Shown here piece after piece: positions 24,201-36,200 of a stretch of 64,000 bases of DNA. A model generated the notes under the pieces. The model had not been told where the DNA came from and made no database searches. It saw only the letters and a list, made by a program, of their open reading frames with translations. The position numbers and the translations under genes were made by a program. Within the stretch, counting starts at the first letter, position 1. Each line of letters begins with the position of its first letter. Origin of the DNA: Sphaerolaimus hirsutus. Its lineage: Eukaryota; Nematoda; Chromadorea; Monhysterida; Sphaerolaimidae. The stretch spans positions 15,951,855-16,015,854 of the forward strand of contig OZ038455.1 in assembly GCA_964036195.1 (NCBI GenBank). The letters run 5' to 3'.

Positions 24201-27200
24201 CCACCCCCAGCCCCCCCCCCTAGGAGACCCCTGGGGATGGAAAACAATATTTTTTACGACCCACCTTTAAAAAAGAACATTTGAAAAATACAATAAATGT
24301 TTTTTCTTAAAAACCCGTTTTTAAAGCTTAACATTGTTTTAAACCGTTTTTAAAAAGCTACCAACTTGTCCCATTTGTATTTTACACGTCATGAAAACGC
24401 TCTGCATTCACAAAATGACACTCACCCATCACTAGAAAACTTTTTCCAAATGGCCATAAAAATCTCGGATGCATTTCTATCCTCACGAGTCCAAGTCACA
24501 TCCTTCATTCTCGTCGGCAAAAGCTCCTTTGGCATCCAGGGAAAACCGAACAAAAGGTACAGGTCGCACTCGTGGCACACACCGAGCCACCAAGGCAGGA
24601 AAATGTCCGCTGGGTTACGGTAGCCAGTGGAAATGTTGTAGTTGTTCACATACCTGCACATTGTTGCTGTATAGTAAATAGTAACCGTAGAAATAAATGA
24701 TTTTATTTATAAAAGGTGTTATACGTTGGCATGTTGTAGAATCTAGAATATTGGATCACATGACTGACATACACAACCTAAAAATAAAGAAACCAACATG
24801 TAAGTAAAGCTGCCAGCCAACGAATGCAGTATTGCAGACTGGGACACAGGCGCCACATAATAGGCGTCAGATGCAAACTAAAAGATTGGCAGAGATAAAA
24901 AGCAATTACAAAATTTCAGCCCCAATAAAAGTCACCCACCTCCATAAACTTGAGTCGCCATTTTTCATTGCTATTCAAATCAGGCCAAAAACTGTATCGA
25001 TACGTTATAGCGTCGATAATTGCCTCGCGATTGGTTGTATAATTTCGCTTGAGTGTATAATCAAAAACACGATCTTTGAAATAATTCCTGTCCACTGTCC
25101 ACGCCTGGTATTCCGCCAATGAACGTGATGACACTGCAAAAATAATGGATTTATTAGAGAATCTCGTGTTATTTTTTGGATCTAAATTAATTAATTTTTA
25201 TTTTTATTTTTCGCGTGGTTAACGAGTTAAAATGTTTGGACAGTTAAAGAGTGTCTGAATGCGCTTACAAGGACGTATCCAGGGGGCGGGACCGCAGCCA
25301 TCCGTCACCCTGTAGGGAAAATTTTCTGGGGGGGGGGTTTGAGGGGGTTCCGTAAACAAACACCCCTCCGCTCAAAAATCTAGGATACGTCACTGTTCGC
25401 TTATGAGGCACACCACAAATTTCCCAAAACAACTGCAATATCACCTTCTCACCAATCAACCTTTCCACCGAGACTTTTCTTTTATATAAAAAGACACCCA
25501 AAATCAAAGCTCAAAACAGCACGACCGAAAACGCACACAACACCGCGCTGCCGTCATTCTGATTAACACCGGTGACGTAGGGCACCTGGGTGACCACCCG
25601 CTTGTCCCTGAGCATCACGGAGGGCGGCGCGGGCAGCACCCTACCGTCCACGAAGGGCAGAAACGCGTGACGGTTGTATTCCACCTGCGTTTGGGAGGGA
25701 GTGGGAGTGAAGGATGTAGATGGATGGGGACAGAGAAAATGGACGGGTGAAAGGTGTTGGGCGGCAGAAATTCACCGCACGAATGAGAATGTGAGGTGTC
25801 CGTCAACTGAAGTTGACGGAGATTAAATATGGCTCATCCAGGTAAACTCAAATGCGTTCAAAGCCGATTTAGGAGTTTTCGATATTTCGGTTGAAAACTA
25901 GTGAGCGCAGGCCTATTTTACACAGGTCTAGGGGTGACACCTGATTTTTTAAACGCAGGGCCAATCCTTTTAAACACAGATTAACATTGTGGATTGTTTT
26001 CATTGCCGGGTTGTGAAATCATATCTCCATATCCTGAAAATTTCACACTTGCAAAATCAACGTTTCTCCAGAACTCACTATCATATCCTGGGTGCCTTTG
26101 ATAATGTCATTCGCAGATCGAGACAAAATACACGCCCAAACTTCTTCCATCAGTGGTTGCGAGCAGCCCACCTGCAGAAAAAAGTTTAATTAACTGAGAT
26201 CAATGTTACTTTGAACGATGAAATACTAAAAAGAAACCACTAAGAAGAAACAAAGGCAACAAAACAAACCTCTTTTCCCAATTTTCTAGTATTGTTATAC
26301 ATCAAATCAGGTCTGTAAATGGTCGCTTCATGGGTAGGGTGTCAACAAAAACTTTTTGGCGGAAAACGGAAACGGAAACGGAAATTTTTTTGAACTTGCC
26401 GGAAAACGGAAACGGAAACGGAAAATTTTTTTGCACTTGCCGGAAAACGGAAAACGGAAAAATGAAAGGCCGGAAAACGGAAACGGAAACGGAAAAATTT
26501 GCTGCAATTATGCCGGAAACGGAAAAAAACTTGCTGAAACTTTGCCGGAAACGGAAAAAAATTGCAGAAATTTATCCGGAAATAAAAAAATTTGCTGAAA
26601 TCTTGCCAGAAATATAAAAATTCACATAATTATGAACTTTCATGCATGTTTACCAGTTCGGCAATAGAAAATTGAGCAGGAAAATGAAAAAAGTTGGCAA
26701 AACAGACAATTGAGCCGGAAAACGGAAAAAAGACGGAAAAACTGAAAATTTAGCCGGAAAACGGAAAATGGGCCGGAAAAACGGAAACGGAAACGGAAAA
26801 AAAATTGAGCAGCCGGAAAACGGAAACGGAAACGGAAAAAAATTTGCCTGCGGAAAGCGGAAACGGAAAACGGAAAACGGAAAGTTGACACCCTATTCAT
26901 GGGCCACTTCTGCACCGGACATTGCGCCCACAGCGTGGAACAAATCTAAAAAGAAACGAGCATGTCCAACGAACATTGTTTCAGATGCAGCATGAGTATG
27001 GGGAATAGTTCCATGAGTATGGGGAATAGTATGAGTTCCAAAAATCTCGGGAGATAAAGATTTTTTCAAATTTATGAAAATCTAAAAAATCTTATATTTA
27101 TTTGTTTTCTCCTGGTTTTGCCTAAATATATTTATTTTTGGGAAGACAATATAAAAAATCTCACATTCATCTTTTTTATAGTATTTTCTCTGCGTTTATA

Positions 27201-29528
27201 GAGAGATTGTACTATATTTTATTTTCGAGAGATTTTCTAAGATTACATAAAAAAAAAACATTTTTGGAACGCTCATGGGGAAGCGCCAACAAATACGTAC
27301 TTGCAGAGAACGGGGAAAGCATGTGCATACCGGCCGCCGCTGCACCAGCGCCGTGTCCGACTAGCGTGACGCGACCATTGTCTCCACTGAAAATAAAAAA
27401 TATAATTGATTTAATTATCCTGTTTCAACTAAGGTTGGAAAAATTGATATTTTTTTGAGCTGCTTGTGATTAATCAATGAAAACGAACCCATTTTTAAAT
27501 TGTATGCGAAAATGTGCGCTTGTTCGAAAAAAAATCAGAAATTTTTTACATTGATTTACAAAAAGGAATCAGACTGACCTTTGATTTGAAAAGGGTTAAA
27601 ATCGTTTTTAAAACCCCCGGTTTGAAAAAGTGATACCCGCATTTTCAAATGAATGACATAAATTCAAGTAAATAAATATTCGCAGCGTCACAGAACCCAC
27701 CCAAAAGCGTAGATGTGATCTCTGACCCATTCCAAAGCCAGTCTCTGGTCTTCAAGGCCATAATTTCCACCAGTTTCCGCATTGCCCCTTGCTCCAGACG
27801 ACATAAAACCTGCAGAACGAATTGTCTAAAAACTAAAAGGATAAAAACGAAAGTGGAGAAATAGCCCTGGTTACTGATGTATTGAAAAAGCGCACGGCGC
27901 TTTTCATTTTCAGTTCCGAGCGTCAATGGCGCCACGATGAGAAAACGTTGCACATTTTACAGGGGCATCAGTCTATCACGTCCCAAATGATTTAAAAAAG
28001 ATTTTTTCTTTTCCTTTAGTTTAATCAATCCCTGGTGCTGAAAAAGCACCGCTAAAATTTTTCGGTGCGCACGGTAAGAGCCACCAACGGCACACAAATT
28101 CTGGTGTTTGTCACTGCAAAATAACCCAGGAATACTCACCAAAAGGTCCGAGGCGGTAATTAAAAGTGACCACGACAACCCCTTTGGTGGCCAAAACGTG
28201 TCCCGGCCAATCATTGCCCGTGCCGTACTGAAATGAACCACCGTGTATAAACACCAGAACGGGCATAGATCGATCCACTGAAGACGACACCTGCAAGCAC
28301 AGACCGATTTTGAGAGGTGGCTCATTTATGCAAATCTTATTTTTATATTTCGCATCACCATTTACCTGCGGCGTGAACACATTTAAAAATAGACAATTCT
28401 CGCTCAGCTGCCAGTCTGTCAATTGATCAAATTTCAAATCGGGAATCATTTCCACATTCTGATAACAAGCGGGGCCGTAATTGAAAGCACGGAAAATGCC
28501 GTCTTGGCTTAGAGTGAGACTGGCCAATCTCCGAGGCGGCTGAAATAGAGCGGGGTAGTTCGGTAGTTTAAGTGAGTAGTTTTAAGTTATATTTAAAAAT
28601 AAAAATATAATTATATCATAAATAAAAAAAATATCATTTAAATATAATTTTAAGTAAGGTGGGATCGACACCGCGAAATAGCATGATAAAATTTGATAAT
28701 TGACGGGTGAAAAAATGGCTGTAAAGGTACAATAAATTTTCACATTTACAGGTACCGTGTTACAAAAAAAAGCAAGATAATATGCGTCCAAGCGCATACA
28801 CGTCGAGAGGCTGCACTTGCTAACAAAACCATCATTTCAACACCATCCCACAAGACCTCACCTTGAATCTCAAATCCGCTTCCGGCCTCTCTGCGTAAGG
28901 AATGCCCAAAAACTGAAACACGGTAACGTTATTGTGTCTCGGCAGCGGGCGCCAGTCGATTTGCCCGCGCCCGGTTAGCGGCACGTCCCTTTGATCTCGA
29001 TCGGGTACCCAGGAAATGTTTGTGATTGCGACACGCTTGCCAGCGATCTGAGGGTGGGTCAGAGCGTCTGAGGATAAGTCAAGCATCGGCTAAATACAAA
29101 GGGTTGTGCGGCGGCCACGAAAAGGCACGAATGTAAACCATAAAACTATAAGAAACGAACTGAATCTTTTTCATGTATCCGCGAGATTTGTAGTTGCCGC
29201 TAATCGTTTTAACACAATGAAACGTTTCAGATTGAGAAAAACGCTGTCAACCTTTGGCAACGTGCCAAGACGCTTGAACACAAGAGTCACCATAGTTTCA
29301 AAATAAACACCTCGAAAGCAAACAAGTTCCCACCTTTCCAAGCCCAATCTGCACAATGACATCGGAATCGGGGAGATTGAACTCATCAATTGGCAACGGT
29401 GTGGTTGTCTTTCCATCGTCAAACAAACCAAAGGGTCGGGTAGGTGGAATTTGTGCCAAAATGGCATTCAAAAGACTGAATGCTAGTGAGCAAAGGAGTA
29501 TGTATGTGCTTTTGATGGGTAACATCAT
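21240..29528 (-). CDS. Cholinesterase-like adhesion protein (gliotactin/neuroligin type), catalytically dead
   Basis: Exons: 29528-29334, 29089-28862, 28539-28366, 28290-28140, 27809-27701, 27386-27301, 26945-26270 (interrupted by a MITE), 26171-26079, 25684-25537, 25133-about 24936, about 24666-24426, 23008-22819, about 22455-22201, 22009-21850 and 21449-21240. A signal peptide ([15 protein letters not shown]) opens the protein. The alpha/beta-hydrolase core follows: [51 protein letters not shown]. The nucleophile elbow reads GHGAGA (Gly for Ser), and the acid site reads NQNDG where enzymes have DEG; the histidine (GVCHECD) remains. A membrane helix ([19 protein letters not shown]) precedes an intracellular tail with PPSY. 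Loss of the serine matches adhesion members of the family, so a junctional role is inferred. The join 22819/22455 is not resolved in frame. Confidence 0.85.
22548..22811. mobile_element. MITE, TAGTGATGT family with GGCGCCA repeats
   Basis: Starts TAGTGATGTGAAAAGCGCCA and ends TGGCGCTTTTACATCACTA. Flanks aacccacc and cactcacc agree at 6 of 8 positions. Interior is a chain of GGCGCCA / TTGGCGC words on both strands. It lies in the intron after the exon 23008-22819 of the cholinesterase-like gene, ending only 6 bp from the splice donor. Confidence 0.75.
23047..24233. mobile_element. hAT-type element, CAGGGGTCTCC family, with nested MITE
   Basis: Starts CAGGGGTCTCC, ends GGAGACCCCTG. Identical flanks gggatgga (23039-23046, 24234-24241). 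Interior carries GATAGATAGATAGCTGAGCG words. A second element is inserted inside it at 23236-23918. Relatives: 35524-36041 (intact ends), 34093-34440, 43360-43660, 53710-53790, 56090-56340 (partial). Confidence 0.9.
23236..23918. mobile_element. hAT-type MITE, TAGGGTTGG family with AAACGTTTT interior
   Basis: Starts TAGGGTTGG, ends CCAACCCTA. Flanks gttaaaag and gttaaaaa (one mismatch). Both ends carry arrays of AAAAAACGTTTTTT; the middle has GCGCGCAAGCGCGC. The copy at 36918-37621 is highly similar along its length. Inserted in the element 23047-24233. Confidence 0.85.
25268..25395. mobile_element. Short hAT-type MITE, CAAGGACGTA family
   Basis: Starts CAAGGACGTATCC, ends GGATACGTCACTG; flanks tgcgctta and ttcgctta (one mismatch). 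A 128-bp deletion form of the CAGGGACGTA family, in an intron of the cholinesterase-like gene. Confidence 0.8.
26335..26895. mobile_element. hAT-type MITE inserted in a coding exon
   Basis: Starts TAGGGTGTCAAC, ends GTTGACACCCTA, flanked by identical ttcatggg (26327-26334, 26896-26903). The interior is GGAAAACGGAAACGG arrays. On the minus strand it splits exon 26945-26270 of the cholinesterase-like gene after ...GCCCATGAA; the first codon of the element in that frame is TAG. Removing the element plus one flank copy (569 bp) restores an open exon of 107 nt. Confidence 0.9.
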
Positions 29529-30299
29529 CCCGAGTGAACCCGCCGGTCCCAAGGACACCAACAATTATTTTTCAACTTTTATTCTGATTTTATGGTAACG
29601 TCTCATTCGTGTGCTTTCGTGCCGGAAGGCGGAGATACCCTTATGTGAACTTGACAGTTGGCCAACACCGTTTTTGGATACATTCGTTTGTAAACATACA
29701 TCACAAACATCAGTGAACTAGTGTGTCTCTCGCCATTAGCGATCACTTGCGGTCGCTGAATCACATTCCGCGGCGATTATCGGGATCATGTGTATTTACT
29801 CTCATATGTACAATATCCAATTGTATCCAACTATATCCATAGAGAAACTTGGATATAAGCCAATTTTACATACGTGTCCCGAACCCCCGAAGATAATGTG
29901 AGGATTACGGTACATTTTTGCGTGATATGATTGTTCCACGATAGGCTGCGGCCGTCGGTTCATTATTTTGATGTGACGTAGAAAAATCAACTGTCATCGA
30001 ACAACTGTTCGTTGCTTTTTACATGTAGACTTTTCTAATACGAAAAGTCGTAACTTGGTTTTTCAAGATGATGCACAATTTTACTGTAACACCTTGAGTT
30101 TCCCGGAGATGTCTTGATTGAGACGAAAACCGATTGTGGTGGCGGTTATGGTGTGTAAAGGAAAATTGATTGTGGATGAACTTTGATTGAGTCCCGACAG
30201 TATTTGTGATCTTTTCTAAATCCATAGATGCTGTAAAATGTGGCAGAACCTAACTTTGCTCAAAACATAAGTTTTTCGCTAAAAAGTCCTTGACGTAAA
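29529..30299. promoter_or_regulatory. Divergent intergenic region
   Basis: The 771 bp between the start codons of the cholinesterase-like gene (minus) and the GPS2-like gene (plus) must hold both promoters unless further non-coding exons lie elsewhere. No TATA-like or other element could be assigned. A patch near 29690-29790 resembles 7170-7250. Confidence 0.4.
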
Positions 30300-33200
30300 A
30301 TGGCCGATAAATGTGAGGACAAGAGAAATGTCGCGATTACACGTGAAAGACCAAGTCCTGCCGTATTTTCCGTTTTAGTGGCCCATGCGAAAATGATGAG
30401 AAAGCGAAAAATCGAAGGTAGTTCGTTTTTCGTGTCGCAACTGGAGAGAAATGGCGTGTTGGCCGCGAGCCAAAATGTTTTCCGTTACTGTTTTATTATT
30501 GACACTGTGTACAGATACTTTTATTGTAACCTTAAATAATTTTCGAGATACTTTTAACCAAAGTCGCAGTGGGTGTCGAAATGTCAAAAATATGTTAGGA
30601 TCAAATAAATGTTCCAGAACACCAAAATCGATCACTGACATTCCTACCCCAACCCTCATCCATTTGAGTCGCATATATCCCCGCACATAATACTGTCAGC
30701 ATCGCAACAAGAACTTCGTGCGGAGGCGGAAAGACGCATGCGAGCCGAAAAACTGGCAAACGACACCGCCGCTCTGGAATCAGTCAATGCGGAGGTTTGT
30801 CTTTTGTCGAAGATGTTTTTTTGACCACCCGAACTCCATTTTTGCCAGTCTATCTCAACTCGTGATTTGCCAGAGAGGGGATAAAAGTTTCCCATTCCGA
30901 ACTTATAAGTACCTTTTGGATTTCTTTTTTAGTGTGAGTACTATTCATTTAAAATTTAGCCCAAAGTGACAAATGTAGAAACATGTTAAGGTTTTCAGGT
31001 CCAAGGTAGCTCCAAGGTCCAAGGTTTTAAGGTCCATCTGAAAACTATAGGGCTAGCTTTGTTACTCAAGAATAAATCACTTAGAGTGGCAATTAGAATG
31101 GTCACTGGTAAGCCAGCTAGGGTTCAAACGATATCACTTTTCGATATCGATATTCGATATTTTTTCAAAATTTTCGATATCGATATTCGATATCTTTTCA
31201 AAATTTTTGATATCGATATTCGATACGATATGGACCCTCGATATCGATATTCGATACGATATGGACCCTCGATATCGATATTCGATACTAAAAAATGGTC
31301 GATATTCGATATCGATATTTCGATATTCGATATTTAGCTTTTGGTATAGCAAGGCATATTTCAAGCAGCATATTGTATTTTCATATGGTTCCAAACATGG
31401 TTGATTATCTCTTTACTGAAAAGTACAATTGATTTTAACAAGGTTTACAATGGTCAGAATGAGAAAATCGAAGAAAAAACATGACAAATCAAATTGCATC
31501 AGACAAACAAAAATTGGTAGATATTACAATTCATACTTATAACCCAATTGTTTAAGGGCATGTTGCAAAAAAGCAGCATATCAGCATTTTCTGGCTTCAA
31601 ATTTGAGGTAGGTAGTTCAGTAGGTATGTGGCCAAACCAAATACAAGAAATGTGGAGTAAGCACTCCAACAAAGATAACATTAAATACTTTACTTTTACT
31701 CATCCACTTAGATACTATAAGCAAATCAAATTAATCACAAATATCTCAAACCAAAAAAAAAACTTAATTAAGGACATTATACAGGTTCGATATATCGAAA
31801 ATATGGTCGATATTCGATATCGATATTCGATATTTTTTTAAAATTTTCGCTATCGATATTCGATATTTTTTTAAAATTTTCGATATCGATATTCGATATT
31901 CGATATTAAAAAATGGTCGATATCCGATATTCGATATTCAATACGATATATCGTTTGAACCCTAAAGCCAGCGTCAAACTTTAAAATTCAAACTTCTCAT
32001 ATGCTCTTACAGGGCCACTATAGTCGTTTTCAACGCAGTGAATTATTTTTTTTGTCAACTAAACTGCTCAAATGTCAACTCTAATCCCCTCCTATAATTT
32101 CAGCTAATATCCCTGCAAGAAGAATATTCGTCGCTGGACGCTAAGAAACACGATTTGTTTGCGCAATTGAAGCGCGCCTTGAGCGAGGCGGATGCAAAAA
32201 GAAAAAAACTGGAGCAAATGAGACAACAGCAGAAGAAGGATGAAATGGAGGTTCTCAGTAGGATAGGAACTTCTTCAGGACAGGGTCGGTTGTTGACTAC
32301 ATTTTGAGCTACCTTGATACATCAACCTTCAGAAGTAAACCTTTGTACAAAACACTAAAACGGTACCGTCAAAGTGTTTATTACTAGTGTAGTGACCAGA
32401 GCTGTTCTAAATTCCTGGAATGGGCTCAAACACCCTATTTGACATCAAAATTCGTGTCAACTAAATTTTGGTCAATTGTGCAATTTCAACTTTTTTATGT
32501 GATAGTTAATTTTATATCGTGGCACTTAATTTTCATTTTTTCTGTCATGACACTTTTTGTGTTTCAGTTGACATTCAGTTGACACGAGATTGCAACGTCA
32601 ACTAGTGCGTGTGAGCCCACTGAACGCAACAGAAACCCTTGCAGGCCCATCATACCACTCTCCCCGTACCCCGACGACCCCGTCATCAGTGAACGCGCAA
32701 AATCGCAACTTATCAACCTCAAGTGTAGCCGGGCAAATCGGGCAAAAACGTGCCCGCTCGCCCAGCGTGCCGAACATGGCGCACGCCACCGGCGCGGGGG
32801 GTGCGGCTAATAAACCCCCGCCGCCACCCCCGCGCGACAGCCCCAGAAGGAGGGAGGCCTCTGTGCACAGTCATAGCACACCGAATTACAGTGGGTATTG
32901 GGTTTTGGTTTGGGTGTTTTCTGAATGATCTTCTAGTGAAGTCGGTCAGATTTAAGGCGGAGTTTAAGTGGAGTGGGTGATGTCCGAGTGCCGGTGTGCT
33001 TAAGAAGCGTCTAAAAAATACTGCTTTCAATCAACATGTATTTGCTTCCGAACGCCTCCAGCTAGCTATCCTATCTAGACACTCACAAGCACAACATCCG
33101 CTGAGCGCTGTGTTAAAGTTCTTTTTATATCGAGTGGAGCGCATACTTTGCGCAGATTCCTACCATAATTTAATGAATAAAATCTTGCGATTGTTTTATT

Positions 33201-36200
33201 AATCAATTATTCCATGGTAAAATCGGAATATTTTGATAAAAAGACTATAACTTTTGGCTCATTATTCAGATGGGTTATGGTAGGTTTCCATGCAAAGTGT
33301 GATGTCCGCCGAGTACAAGACACAAATATCACACCAGCCAATCCCCACTATATTGCAGGATCTCCCTACCACAACAGCAGTCCCAGTTCCAACCCGACCG
33401 CCTCTTCAATATCATCCCCTGCGCCAGCCAATGCGGGAAGTTTAGCGCCAGGCTCCTCCCCCTTGGCGCCAGGATTGAGTGGCGCCTGTCCATTGCCCCC
33501 GCCGCCCCCGGCGCCGAGCAAGAATTTGTTGCAGGAACAAGGCAGGCAGATGTTGAGTGCTCAGGTGCAGCATGGGAAGGTGCGTTGGTTTTGGTGGTTT
33601 TGATGGTTTTGTGGTGCTTCTGTGTTGTGCTTTTGTGTTGGGTTTATGTGGCCTGCTTTCGCGGTAGATGTAGATTTTGTGTGTGTTTTTGGTGTCTTTA
33701 TGATTTGTTTTTGTGCTTGTGCTAGGGTTGGCCGGAGTTTTTTTTCAATGCTTTGTTAAAAAGTTGTTGTTTTTGGAGAAAAAAGCGTAAGCATCGAAAA
33801 TGTAAGCGTCGTTTTTTTAAAACTGTAACCAAGATTTTTAGTACATCTTTATGCATTAGGTATTTTGCAAAATGTTTATAGTGAAAGATCACCGTGGTTG
33901 TGAATGTATTGACCTTCTCTTTTCACCTTATTTGAGCGCTGACGAGGACGTACGCAGGGGGAGGCGGGGGCCCCCCGTTCCCGGGCCGGTCATAAAAATT
34001 TGCCAGGAATGGCACTTTTGTAAAGCGATTTTGTAGGTACTCTGCAATTTTTTTGGCGCGCAAGCGCGCAAAACCCGCCCCGTTGTTTTATACAGGGGTC
34101 TCCTAGGGGGGGGGGCTGGGGGGGGGGGGGCTGCCCCCCCAAATCGGCCAGCTATCTATCTATCCCGGAGGCCGCTCAGCTATCTATCTATCCCGAGGCA
34201 AAATTTTTGGCTACTACCCCCAAAGACCCCCCCCCCCCCAATCGCTCAGCTATCTATCTATCTGGAGTCATTTTTGAGAAATTTTGCCCCAATTTTCGCT
34301 CAAAATCACTTATTTTCGCACCTTTTTATAGTTTTTCACCTTCAAAATCGTGGTTTCCGGCTATATACATCGTTATATACCTATTTTTAGCCATTTTATA
34401 CCTACTTTTGGCTACTTTTAACTGATTATTAGATATTTCGTAATAGATACCTATATAGTATACGTTGCCGCCAGCACCGATGCCAATACTGCCATGGCGC
34501 CAAGCCATGGCTCCATTCCTTTACTATAGGGCCACGCCCCCCCCCCGTTCGCCGGGCTCCGTATACAATCCGCCCCCCCCCCGCTCAAAAATCCTGCGTA
34601 CGTCCCTGAGCGCTGGAGTCACAAACGTTTAACAAAAGGCAATTTACATAACGAGTCGACATAAAAATGGATATTTTAGACAGAAATTACCACTTATAAT
34701 GGAATCGCATGGCTCCACAGCTTTTCTGTGTCTATATATAACATCACAAAGTACTGCCAGTTGTCTTACATACCTGTATATGTCGACTCATAGCCATATT
34801 TGGGAGGTTTAAAAAACGGGGTTGTTAAAAACGTTTTTTTATCCCTAGGTTCTACTGTGTTTTTTTGCGGAGATTTGTAGTTAACCCAAACATATTTACA
34901 ACACTAACAAACACTACAGTGGGTCACTGTTCTCTGCACGCTCTAATCTGTACATTTTATGTGTGCTATTTTTTGGTGTTTTCGGGTACAATATTTTTCA
35001 AGGGAGTCCAATTTTTTGGATGCCATTTTGCCTATTTTTAATTATTTTGGCTATATGTTTTTATATACCTATTTTCAATCACTTTTTACCTTTTTTAGCG
35101 ATTTCACACCATTTTTACCTTCGACACCTTGCAAAAGCCTGTAAATTGAACCAAAATAAAAAACAACTATGCCGATCCCGAGACCCCAATCCCTATCGTG
35201 AAAAAACAAAAAAAACAATCCCTAACTATCCTAACTTAACCTCTGTCACATTGTCGAATAAAAACGATGTTTTTTTAAATGTACAATTTCACATGCAAAT
35301 TAACATGGCCGTTTTTCATTGGGCTTGTTGTATTTGGTGGCAAACTAGCCATTTATGCATGGTACCATCTGTTAATGTTAGTGTAGTATTGATATAACAT
35401 TAAGCCATTTTGCGTCCACATATTTCAACAATGCGAAACATCACTCTGCGTGAATTAAAGCATGTATTCATTCAGGGACGTAGCCAGGATTTTTGAGCGG
35501 GGGGGGGCGGATTGTATACGGAGCAGGGGTCTCCTAGGTGGGGGGGCTGGGGGGGGGGGGGACTGCCCCCCCCAAATCGGCCAGCTATCTATCTAGCCCG
35601 GAGGCCGCTCAGCTATCTATCTATCGCGAGGCAAAATTTTTGGCTACTTCCCCCAAAGACCCCCCCCCCCCCAAATCGCTCAGCTATTTATCTATCTGGA
35701 GTGGTTTTTGAGAAATTTTGCCCCGATTTTCGCTCAAAATCACTAATTTTCGCACCTTTTTATAGTTTTTCATCTTCAAGCTTCAAGTTTAGTGCTTTCC
35801 GGCTATATACATGGTTATATACCTATTTTTAGCCATTTTAAACCTACTTTTGGCTACTTTTAACTGATTATTAGCGATTTTTTCCCCTTTCTGCCTTCTT
35901 AACCTTGAAAAAGCCAATATATTGTGCCCCCGCCAGCCCCCCCCCAGCCCCCACAGACAAATTTTCAGCTATCTATCCCACCGGAGGGACGATTTTCTAT
36001 CTATCCAGCCCCCGCGAGGGCCAAAATCATGGAGACCCCTGATACGGAGCCCGGCGAGCCCAATTTTCCCCGTGTGGTAAAGGAATGGCCATTCGCCATT
36101 TGTAGGCGCCACGCCATGGCGCCATTGGCGTTGGCATTGGCGCCAAATAATGCTGTATGTATTTTACATACATATAAAACATACAGCGACCGGGACACAT

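Noticed and set aside
25265-25507. Minus-strand frame with [16 protein letters not shown], considered as an exon of the cholinesterase-like gene
   Set aside because: Exons 25684-25537 and 25133-24936 join in phase without it, and its left part is a MITE (25268-25395).
26330-26617. Open frames of about 95 codons with Lys/Asn/Gly-rich repeats (also at 10734-11261, 14955-15455)
   Set aside because: They are translations of the GGAAAACGGAAA satellite and exist in several frames and copies.
31059-31404. Overlapping frames on both strands rich in Ile, Asp, Tyr
   Set aside because: Products of the CGATAT palindromic satellite; no conserved protein pattern.
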